The notes beneath the pieces were generated by a model, which was not told the DNA's origin, made no database searches, and saw only the letters and a list, made by a program, of their open reading frames with translations. 6,238 nucleotides of DNA from an uncultured Bacilli bacterium (GTDB lineage: Bacteria; Bacillota_I; Bacilli_A; RF39; UBA660). Both the position numbers and the translations under genes were made by a program. The DNA is taken from NCBI GenBank assembly GCA_944358665.1, contig CALVRP010000062.1:1-6238 (forward strand). The letters run 5' to 3'. Shown one piece after another: positions 1 to 4,884 of the stretch (within the stretch, counting starts at the first letter, position 1; every line of letters begins with the position of its first letter).

Positions 1-1
1 T

Positions 2-379
2 GAAACTAGAAACGTAATAAATATGGCATGGATGTTTTCAAATGCTTCAAATATAATTGAATTAAATATATCTAATTTTAATACTAGTAAAGTCACCTCT
101 ATGGCAGGTATGTTTTCTAATTGTAAAAAATTAACTAGCTTAAATTTAAGTAATTTTGATACCAGAAATGTAACAAGTATGGCATGGATGTTCGAAAACT
201 GTAAAAATATAATAACACTTAATTTATGTAATTTTAACACTTCGGCAGTTACTGATATGCGTTCTATGTTTTCTTATAATTCAAAACCCCAAAATGTTTA
301 TGTAGGTCCAAATTGGACAACAACTAATGCTAATACAATCGGTAGTGATTTTTCTTCAATAATAACAGGCCAGTGTTAA
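2..379 (+). CDS. BspA-like / DUF285 repeat surface protein, C-terminal part (5' truncated by window)
   Basis: The frame is open from the first base of the window (E-T-R-N-V-I-N before the first Met at 23), so this is the 3' end of a longer gene. The visible protein is made of repeats with a strict 26-residue period; the M-A-x-M-F box recurs at DNA positions 23, 101, 179 and 257 (78-bp steps). The repeat pattern V-T-S-M-A-x-M-F-x-N-C-K-x-L-x-x-L-N-L-S-N-F is the BspA-type leucine-rich / DUF285 (PF03382) signature. These proteins are usually secreted or surface-displayed and are abundant in gut and mycoplasma-like bacteria. The repeats give way to a short non-repeat tail (G-P-N-W near residue 95 of the stretch from Met 23) ending T-G-Q-C. 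No LPxTG motif or C-terminal membrane segment is visible, so any anchor must lie upstream of the window. The binding partner cannot be predicted. It converges on the HAD gene. Confidence 0.85.
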   Translation, partial: ETRNVINMAWMFSNASNIIELNISNFNTSKVTSMAGMFSNCKKLTSLNLSNFDTRNVTSMAWMFENCKNIITLNLCNFNTSAVTDMRSMFSYNSKPQNVYVGPNWTTTNANTIGSDFSSIITGQC

Positions 380-386
380 ATATAAA

Positions 387-413
387 AAAATAAGCTCTAT
401 ATGGGCTTATTTT
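387..413. terminator. Bidirectional intrinsic terminator between convergent genes
   Basis: An 11-bp stem (left arm 387-397, right arm 403-413, one G-T wobble, loop TATAT at 398-402) lies between the BspA-like gene and the HAD gene. On the + strand the right arm ends in TTTT followed by GTTTATTT. On the - strand the A-run at 384-390 reads as a T-tract. It can therefore serve both converging transcripts. The last four sense codons and the stop of the HAD gene (397-411) lie in the stem and loop. Confidence 0.75.
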
Positions 414-1062
414 GTTTATTTAATACATCTATAACATTCATTAAACTATCTTCTTTACTATCAGCCATAGAAATTAACGTTGTTGGTAGCGTTATAATAT
501 CAGGAATAACAATTAGATGACACCCAGATTTTATAGCAGCTAAGGATCCATTAATAGAATCTTCTAAAACTAAAGTATTAGTTGGTTTTTCTTCTAAGGC
601 ATCACATGTTAACCGAAAGATTTCTGGATCCGGTTTACCAAATAAAACATCATCACCACTTATAATAGCATCAAAAAAACTAGGATTAATATTAGCTGAT
701 TTTAAGTATAGGTTAACTCTTTCCCTCTTATTAGAAGATGCTATCGCAATTTTATATTTATTGTTTTTTAAATACACTAACAATTCTCTTAATCCTAGTT
801 TTTCTTTAATTTTTTCAAATTGTAATTTTTGATTTATACACCTATGATATATTTTCCTAAAAGATAAAAAAGGAAAATCATATCCTAATGTTTTATTAAA
901 TAAAATACTTGCATCCTCATTTTTCATACCTATTGTTTTAAAAAATAATTCTTCAGAAATTTCATACCCTAATTTTTTAGATAGTTTTTTACCTTCTTCC
1001 ACCCACAATCGTTCAGTATCAAACATCAAGCCATCCATGTCAAAAATTACCGCTCTTATCAT
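397..1062 (-). CDS. HAD-superfamily hydrolase, beta-phosphoglucomutase-like (subfamily IA)
   Basis: This 221-aa protein has all four HAD motifs. Motif I is D8-M-D10-G with the following L-M-F-D-T-E typical of the beta-phosphoglucomutase/YhcW-like group. Motif II is the Ser pair at 109-110 in I-A-S-S-N. Motif III is K143 in G-K-P-D-P-E. Motif IV is E167-D168 in L-E-D-S-I-N-G. The helical cap lies at about residues 16-90. D8 is the predicted phosphoaspartyl nucleophile and D10 the acid/base. The family comprises cytosolic phosphatases and phosphoglucomutases acting on small sugar phosphates or nucleotides; the substrate cannot be read from sequence. The start ATG follows AGGTGA, and that SD overlaps the TAG stop of spoVIF, so the two genes are coupled (7-nt gap). 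Length is normal for the family. A housekeeping salvage phosphatase is as likely as a dedicated sporulation role. Confidence 0.9.
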   Translation of the reverse strand: MIRAVIFDMDGLMFDTERLWVEEGKKLSKKLGYEISEELFFKTIGMKNEDASILFNKTLGYDFPFLSFRKIYHRCINQKLQFEKIKEKLGLRELLVYLKNNKYKIAIASSNKRERVNLYLKSANINPSFFDAIISGDDVLFGKPDPEIFRLTCDALEEKPTNTLVLEDSINGSLAAIKSGCHLIVIPDIITLPTTLISMADSKEDSLMNVIDVLNKQNKPI

Positions 1063-1069
1063 TTTTCAC

Positions 1070-1312
1070 CTATATATATTTATCTATATCTTTTGGAACC
1101 TTATCATTTACTACCGCTTCAACAATTTTATCCTCTTTTTCTTTAGTTACTGCTTTCCCAGTCATTTGACCAAGTTCCTGAATAACCTCTCTTAAAGTTT
1201 GTTCATTTTTTAAATCATTTTGTTGAAGCTTATTAGCTAAATCTAATATAGTTTGCTTCCCAACATTTGTTTTTCTTTCTATTTTATCAAAAAAATTATC
1301 TGAAAATCTCAT
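1070..1312 (-). CDS. spoVIF: Stage VI sporulation protein F (SpoVIF / YjcC family)
   Basis: This 80-aa, highly charged, soluble protein has no signal peptide or membrane segment. Its layout matches the SpoVIF family (PF14069, B. subtilis YjcC). An N-terminal F-F-D-K-I-E-R-K-T precedes a helical L-A-N-K-L-Q block. A C-terminal K-E-K-E-D-K-I-V-E-A-V-V-N-D-K-V-P-K-D follows at about residues 56-75 and is the most diagnostic part. In B. subtilis SpoVIF is made in the mother cell under SigK and is needed for proper late spore-coat assembly and spore resistance. The ATG has a strong SD (TAGGAGG, 1320-1326) at 7-nt spacing. It is the first gene after the der terminator, and its TAG stop lies in the SD of the HAD gene. 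Its presence is the best evidence that this organism forms spores. Family recognition is from memory of the conserved pattern. Confidence 0.85.
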   Translation of the reverse strand: MRFSDNFFDKIERKTNVGKQTILDLANKLQQNDLKNEQTLREVIQELGQMTGKAVTKEKEDKIVEAVVNDKVPKDIDKYI

Positions 1313-1323
1313 TCCAAAACCTC

Positions 1324-1341
1324 CTACATTATTATATGTAG
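1324..1341. repeat. Inverted repeat over the spoVIF -10 region and SD
   Basis: A perfect 6-bp inverted repeat, CTACAT (1324-1329) and ATGTAG (1336-1341) with a 6-nt centre, covers the putative -10 element and the first three bases of the SD TAGGAGG (1320-1326). It could be an operator, or a small hairpin at the mRNA 5' end if transcription starts further upstream. It may also be chance in AT-rich DNA. Confidence 0.4.
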
Positions 1342-1359
1342 AAGTTATAAAAGTGCGTT
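1330..1359 (-). promoter_or_regulatory. Possible mother-cell (SigK-type) promoter of spoVIF
   Basis: On the - strand CATATAATA (1338 to 1330) fits the SigK -10 consensus CATAnnnTA. An AACG with the AC core (1359 to 1356) lies 17 nt upstream, fitting the weak SigK -35 element. The same bases contain TATAAT (1336-1331), but no SigA-like -35 is present at 17 nt (AACGCA). Regulation of spoVIF by SigK is known in B. subtilis. The motif is short and the region AT-rich, so this is tentative. Confidence 0.35.
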
Positions 1360-1388
1360 TACTATATTTTGTTTTTTTATAAAAAATA

Positions 1389-1416
1389 AAAAGATCCTTA
1401 GTATTAAGAATCTTTT
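1389..1416 (-). terminator. Intrinsic terminator of der
   Basis: A 12-bp stem (arms 1389-1400 and 1405-1416, one G-T wobble, 4-nt loop) is followed on the - strand by T, A and six T (1388-1381). The first stem bases are the last two bases read as part of the der TAA stop (1415-1417), so the terminator begins directly at the stop codon. It separates the ysxC-der unit from spoVIF. Confidence 0.85.
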
Positions 1417-2728
1417 ACTGTTCACCTTTATTTTTAAACCTTAAAACAATTGGTGTACCTTCAAAATCAAAATTTTCTCTTATTTTATTTTCTAAATAAC
1501 GTTCGTAAGAAAAGTGAATTAATCCTTTACTATTAACTTGAATATTAAACGTTGGTGGTTTTATATCTACTTGAGATGAAAAATATATTTTAAGTCTTTT
1601 GCCTTTATAAGTTGGCGGTAAATTAAGAGCATAAGCGTCAGTAATAATATCATTTAAAATACTTGTTTTTACTTCCCTTTTTGCGTTTTCATTTACTCTA
1701 ATAACTTCAGGCATTAACGTATGAATTCTTTTTTTAGTTAAAGCCGATAAATATACAATTGGCGCAAAACTGATAAATTGAAAATTATTTCTAATTTCTT
1801 TAGTAAATTCTTTCATTTTTTTATCTTTATCTTCTACTGTATCCCATTTGTTAACGACAATAACAATGGCCTTACCAGCTTCTTTTGCATACCCCGCAAT
1901 ATGTTTATCCTGTTCAATAATTCCAACAGATGCATCAATTACAAGTAAACAAACATCACTACGGTCAATGGCTCTTAAAGACCTAAGTAAACTATATTTT
2001 TCAACAGTTTCATAAATTTTACCACGCCTGCGCATACCGGCTGTATCAATAACCACAAATTCTTCTCCATGATAAGTAAACGGCGTATCGACCGCATCAC
2101 GAGTAGTACCCGCCACATCACTAACAATTACTCTTTCTTCATTTAAAATAGCATTTACTAAACTACTCTTACCAACATTAGGCCTTCCTATTATAGAAAA
2201 CTTAACTATACTATCATCATAATCATCTGGGATTTCTTTAAAATCTTTAGTAAGTTCTTCAAGTAAATCATAAAAACCAGCATTTTGTTCCGCACTTACC
2301 GGTATATAAGTATCAAAACCAAGTTCATAAAAATCATATTCATGCTCTTTAAACTGTTTAGTGTCAGTTTTATTAATTACCACAATTACTGGTCGCTTAC
2401 TGTGAATTAGTATATCTCTAACAACATAATCATTAGAGGTAAGCCCTTCTTTACCATCAACAATAAATAAAACAATGTCTGCTTCATCGATAGCAAACTC
2501 TGCTTGTCCTTTTATTTCAGCATTAAATTTTCCTTCAGCTATATCTATTCCACCAGTATCAATTACATGAAATGAATAATCGCGATAATTAGCCGTTCCA
2601 TAAATTCGGTCTCTTGTAACACCTGGTGTATCTTGAGTAATCGCAATGTTTTTACCAACTAAACGGTTAAATATTGTACTCTTTCCAACATTAGGTCTTC
2701 CTACTAATGCAACTACTGGTTTTCGCAT
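1415..2728 (-). CDS. der: Ribosome-assembly GTPase Der (EngA), tandem G domains
   Basis: Der is an essential GTPase that binds the 50S subunit during late maturation. This 437-aa protein is full length (B. subtilis Der is 436 aa). G domain 1 has the P-loop at 10-18 (G-R-P-N-V-G-K-S-T), D-T-P-G-V-T-R-D from 33, D57-T-G-G and N119-K-T-D122. G domain 2 has a second P-loop at 181-189, D-V-A-G-T-T-R-D from 204, D228-T-A-G with M-R-R-R-G-K, and N293-K-W-D296. A KH-like domain fills about 345-437. Two tandem G domains plus KH is unique to Der. The ATG follows AGGGTGAT, which contains the TGA stop of the upstream gene (4-nt gap), so translation is coupled. It is last in the ysxC-unknown-der unit. Confidence 0.98.
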   Translation of the reverse strand: MRKPVVALVGRPNVGKSTIFNRLVGKNIAITQDTPGVTRDRIYGTANYRDYSFHVIDTGGIDIAEGKFNAEIKGQAEFAIDEADIVLFIVDGKEGLTSNDYVVRDILIHSKRPVIVVINKTDTKQFKEHEYDFYELGFDTYIPVSAEQNAGFYDLLEELTKDFKEIPDDYDDSIVKFSIIGRPNVGKSSLVNAILNEERVIVSDVAGTTRDAVDTPFTYHGEEFVVIDTAGMRRRGKIYETVEKYSLLRSLRAIDRSDVCLLVIDASVGIIEQDKHIAGYAKEAGKAIVIVVNKWDTVEDKDKKMKEFTKEIRNNFQFISFAPIVYLSALTKKRIHTLMPEVIRVNENAKREVKTSILNDIITDAYALNLPPTYKGKRLKIYFSSQVDIKPPTFNIQVNSKGLIHFSYERYLENKIRENFDFEGTPIVLRFKNKGEQ

Positions 2729-2732
2729 ACTA

Positions 2733-3215
2733 TCACCCTTTCACAATCTTACTATTTTGCATAATTTCTTTGGTTTTAGCATTAAAAATGATTCTAGTAT
2801 TTTCTAAAAGCCAACCCATTTCTTTTGTTGTAAGATTTTCCTTTGGTCTTAAATAAAATTTATCTTTTATCTTATAAATGATACATTTTGAAAGTAATTC
2901 TTTGTCTAATATTTCTTCTAATTTATATAAAAATTCACTTTTAATAATTTTAACACTAAACTCTATTTGTCCATTAAAATAATCAAAATACTCCAAATTT
3001 TCTTTTTCGATACTAATTATAAAACCATATATATTATCAGTATATACATTTATATTATAATAACCATCAAATTCTAAGTCATATTTAACTTTTATTCGGC
3101 TTATTAAATCTCTTAAAAATTTCTCAGTCGCTCTTTTATCCTCAATATCAAAATTATTTATATATAACTTATTTAAAAAGATAACTAACTTATTATCTTC
3201 AAAAACTAGTTTCAT
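2733..3215 (-). CDS. Unrecognised ~160-aa protein coupled to der
   Basis: I do not recognise this family. It is a small, charged, soluble protein without signal peptide, membrane segment or metal motif. It is rich in Lys, Glu, Asp, Ile, Tyr and Phe, with a likely alternating beta/alpha fold. A helical stretch (about 27-45) is followed by a Tyr-rich beta region (Y-Y-N-I-N-V-Y) and an aromatic segment (E-Y-F-D-Y-F) near residue 78. A later Y-K-I-K-D-K-F-Y-L-R strand precedes a helix with M-G-W-L-L-E. Two adjacent ATGs are possible (3218 and 3215). The SD AGGTGG (3220-3225) is only 1 nt from the first but 4 nt from the second, and the second matches the spacing of the neighbours, so 3215 (160 aa) is preferred. 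It lies between ysxC and der, and its TGA is inside der's SD. A role in ribosome assembly is inferred from context only. Confidence 0.8.
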   Translation of the reverse strand: MKLVFEDNKLVIFLNKLYINNFDIEDKRATEKFLRDLISRIKVKYDLEFDGYYNINVYTDNIYGFIISIEKENLEYFDYFNGQIEFSVKIIKSEFLYKLEEILDKELLSKCIIYKIKDKFYLRPKENLTTKEMGWLLENTRIIFNAKTKEIMQNSKIVKG

Positions 3216-3249
3216 CATACCACCTAAGATAGTGTATGAAATTTAATTT

Positions 3250-3264
3250 TAAATGTAACATTTA
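3250..3264. repeat. 15-bp perfect dyad at the ysxC stop codon
   Basis: TAAATGT-A-ACATTTA is a perfect palindrome with a single central base. On the - strand it begins with the ysxC TAA stop. It could form a weak AT hairpin, but the following bases are AAATTAAATTT, not a T-tract, so I do not call it a terminator. It may act as a weak attenuator or mRNA-end stabiliser between ysxC and the downstream pair, or do nothing. Confidence 0.4.
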
Positions 3265-3843
3265 CTTAGTTATTTCTATTTTTCTTAAAATTTCTTCTTT
3301 ACCCGTTTTAGTCACACTAGAAAACATAATAAAATCATCACCAACAACTAAATCTAAATCGTTTAAAATAGCATTTCTTTGTTTTTGATGCATTGTAATT
3401 CCTATTTTATCACACTTTGTTGCGACAATGGTTACAGGAATTTTATAATATTTTAAATAATTATACATAAGAATATCATCATTAGTTGGTCGATGACGAA
3501 AATCAATTAATAAGAAAACCTGTTTTAAGTTTTTTCTATGAATAATATAATCTTCAATCATTAAACCAAATTTCTTTCTCTTAGTTTTACTAACCGCAGC
3601 ATAACCATAACCTTGGGCATCTACTAAATAAAAGTCTTCATTAACTTCATAAAAATTAATAGTTTGAGTTTTCCCTGGTCTACTAGAAGTACGCGCAAAA
3701 TTTTTTCTATTTATTAAAGAATTAATAAAGCTACTTTTGCCGACATTAGAACGTCCAATAAGCAAATATTCTGATTTGTTATCTGTTGGATATTGGCTTC
3801 TTCTAACAGCAGAAATAGCTAAATTTACAGAATTAATTTTCAT
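3262..3843 (-). CDS. ysxC: Ribosome-biogenesis GTP-binding protein YsxC (EngB/YihA)
   Basis: YsxC is an essential single-domain GTPase needed for late 50S assembly. From the chosen ATG (3841-3843) the protein is 193 aa, close to the 195 aa of B. subtilis YsxC. It opens K-I-N-S-V-N-L-A-I-S-A-V with the Q-Y-P typical of the family. G1 is G-R-S-N-V-G-K-S-S (30-38), followed by I-N-S-L-I-N-R-K and A-R-T-S-S. G2 is R-P-G-K-T-Q-T (55-61), G3 is D75-A-Q-G-Y-G, G4 is T-K-C-D (142-145) and G5 is S-S (175-176). G3 has Q where most homologues have P. The frame stays open 21 codons upstream to 3906 with a hydrophobic, membrane-like stretch. That extension is not coding: it lies upstream of a near-perfect SD and covers the promoter and terminator. 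It heads the unit with the unknown gene and der. Confidence 0.97.
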   Translation of the reverse strand: MKINSVNLAISAVRRSQYPTDNKSEYLLIGRSNVGKSSFINSLINRKNFARTSSRPGKTQTINFYEVNEDFYLVDAQGYGYAAVSKTKRKKFGLMIEDYIIHRKNLKQVFLLIDFRHRPTNDDILMYNYLKYYKIPVTIVATKCDKIGITMHQKQRNAILNDLDLVVGDDFIMFSSVTKTGKEEILRKIEITK

Positions 3844-3847
3844 AAAT

Positions 3848-3856
3848 ATCACCGCC
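3848..3856 (-). promoter_or_regulatory. Ribosome binding site fixing the ysxC start
   Basis: On the - strand GGCGGTGAT matches 8 of 9 bases of the full anti-SD complement GGAGGTGAT and sits 4 nt before the ATG at 3843. It excludes the longer upstream reading from 3906. Confidence 0.85.
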
Positions 3857-3859
3857 AAA

Positions 3860-3888
3860 ATTATATCAAATATTATATTAAAAGTCAA
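3860..3888 (-). promoter_or_regulatory. SigA-type promoter of ysxC-unknown-der
   Basis: On the - strand TTGACT (3888-3883, 5/6) is followed by a 17-nt spacer and TATAAT (3865-3860, 6/6), with an extended -10 TG at 3868-3867. The -35 shares its first bases with the T-tract of the tam41 terminator. Transcription would start near 3853, inside the SD, giving a leader of only about 10 nt. A second TATAAT at 3877-3872 would give a longer leader but lacks a -35. Confidence 0.8.
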
Positions 3889-3893
3889 AAAAA

Positions 3894-3912
3894 CAAAGGT
3901 TACCAACCTTTG
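3894..3912 (-). terminator. Intrinsic terminator of tam41
   Basis: An 8-bp perfect stem with a 3-nt loop (arms 3894-3901 and 3905-3912) is followed on the - strand by seven T (3893-3887). The last codons of tam41 (K-G-W-stop) form the left arm and loop, and the TAA stop (3902-3900) starts in the loop. The T-tract leads directly into the ysxC -35 box. Confidence 0.9.
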
Positions 3913-4826
3913 GCGTTTTTCTTTTTTGAAAGCGCATGACCTACAGTTTTTTTTATTCCCAATGTTCTAGCAGAACTATACATTACAAGCGGCGTATTCG
4001 CGAGATTAGTATGTTTAAAATACTTTATAATAGCCTCACTTATTAGTTCTAAATCACTTTGATTAGAAATATCAACCTTTTCTATATCAATATTTTTTAA
4101 GATATATTTTTTTAAGCCTTCTGGCAAATAATCAACAAATTGAATAGGATGACTATTTACTATTATATCGCCTTCAAAACTAAGTAATGGACTTTTTCCA
4201 TAATTATTTTCAAATGACATGAATGCACCATCAACAATATCTTCAGCTTTTGCCTTTTTTTCTGAATGAAGAATCATTCGCCAGTCCCAAAGATATGAAA
4301 AACTTGAAATTCTTTTATACAATTCCTCTTTAGAAATTTTATCATCAGTTAAACTTAATAAAGCTGCAATAATAGTGGCTTCACGATTATACTTGATTGC
4401 ATTTTCAATATCATTCGGTAAATTATCATAAACGATTGGTTTACTAAGTCTAGCAGCCATACCATAATGTTTCCAAGTTAAAATATCATAAAGTAAAGCA
4501 TCTTTCTCAATCACCATTAATTTAAATCTATAATCGCCTCTCCAGAACTTTAAACAACCAAGCTTGTGATAATAAAACATTGTCTTTTTATCTTTTACTC
4601 TTTTATACTTCCTATCAGCACCACCATAAAAATGGTCTGGATTTAAATGATAATCCTCAGCCAAAAAATGATATAAATTATCCACTACAAAAATAATATC
4701 TTTATCTGGTTTATCATTTTTACCATAACCTTTTTGTTTATAAAAACCAGAACCATAACCAATAGCCGCTAATGTTTCTGGTAAATCATTTTTTAAATCA
4801 TTAATTAATTCAATATCAGTCACCAA
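3900..4826 (-). CDS. Tam41/Mmp37-type phosphatidate cytidylyltransferase (CDP-diacylglycerol synthase)
   Basis: Tam41 makes CDP-diacylglycerol from phosphatidic acid and CTP, the precursor of phosphatidylglycerol and cardiolipin. It was first defined as the mitochondrial enzyme and is unrelated to the membrane-integral CdsA. Visible signatures, numbered from the TTG start, are the nucleotidyltransferase Y-G-S-G (24-27) and the acidic D-K-D-I-I-F-V-V-D (41-49). N-P-D-H-F-Y follows near 62-67. L-Y-D-I-L-T-W with R-L-S-K-P lies at about 112-130. The C-terminal S-S-A-R-T-L-G and the final K-K-x-A-K-G-W match the family's basic tail. About 308 aa, no membrane segment, so a peripheral membrane protein is expected. 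The start is uncertain: the upstream in-frame GTG (4835) lies inside the SD AGGTGGGG; TTG at 4826 has the spacing used by its neighbours; GTG at 4823 is the alternative. It is a single-gene unit with its own promoter and terminator. Confidence 0.88.
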   Translation of the reverse strand: MVTDIELINDLKNDLPETLAAIGYGSGFYKQKGYGKNDKPDKDIIFVVDNLYHFLAEDYHLNPDHFYGGADRKYKRVKDKKTMFYYHKLGCLKFWRGDYRFKLMVIEKDALLYDILTWKHYGMAARLSKPIVYDNLPNDIENAIKYNREATIIAALLSLTDDKISKEELYKRISSFSYLWDWRMILHSEKKAKAEDIVDGAFMSFENNYGKSPLLSFEGDIIVNSHPIQFVDYLPEGLKKYILKNIDIEKVDISNQSDLELISEAIIKYFKHTNLANTPLVMYSSARTLGIKKTVGHALSKKKNAKGW

Positions 4827-4831
4827 AATCC

Positions 4832-4837
4832 CCACCT
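4832..4837 (-). promoter_or_regulatory. SD sequence deciding the tam41 start
   Basis: AGGTGG on the - strand (4837-4832) precedes a run with no ATG. In-frame candidates downstream are TTG (4826) and GTG (4823). The GTG at 4835 overlaps the SD itself and is unlikely to be used. Confidence 0.6.
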
Positions 4838-4854
4838 AAAAAAATTATACTATT

Positions 4855-4883
4855 ATTATAGCACAATTTTATATATAGGTAAA
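4855..4883 (-). promoter_or_regulatory. SigA-type promoter of tam41
   Basis: On the - strand TTTACC (4883-4878, 4/6), a 17-nt spacer and TATAAT (4860-4855) with an extended -10 TGC directly before it. A second TATAAT (4849-4844) lies 6 nt before the SD and could give a very short leader. The promoter fills the gap after the GH18 stop; I see no convincing terminator for the GH18 gene here. Confidence 0.6.
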
Positions 4884-4884
4884 T

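Noticed and set aside
1..379. 78-bp repeats as a CRISPR or non-coding tandem array
   Set aside because: The period is a multiple of three, the frame is open throughout, and the translation gives a known protein repeat family.
3250..3264. Palindrome at the ysxC stop as an intrinsic terminator
   Set aside because: The stem is short and almost all A-T, and no T-tract follows on the - strand; the downstream genes would then need a separate vegetative promoter, which is not evident.
3844..3906. Hydrophobic 21-residue N-terminal extension of YsxC resembling a membrane anchor
   Set aside because: It covers the promoter, terminator and SD. The protein from 3843 matches YsxC in length and N-terminus, and AT-rich non-coding DNA readily translates as Ile/Phe/Leu.
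3737..3970. 77-codon + strand open frame
   Set aside because: It is antisense to ysxC and the end of tam41, crosses their promoter and terminator, and has no SD or family-like sequence.
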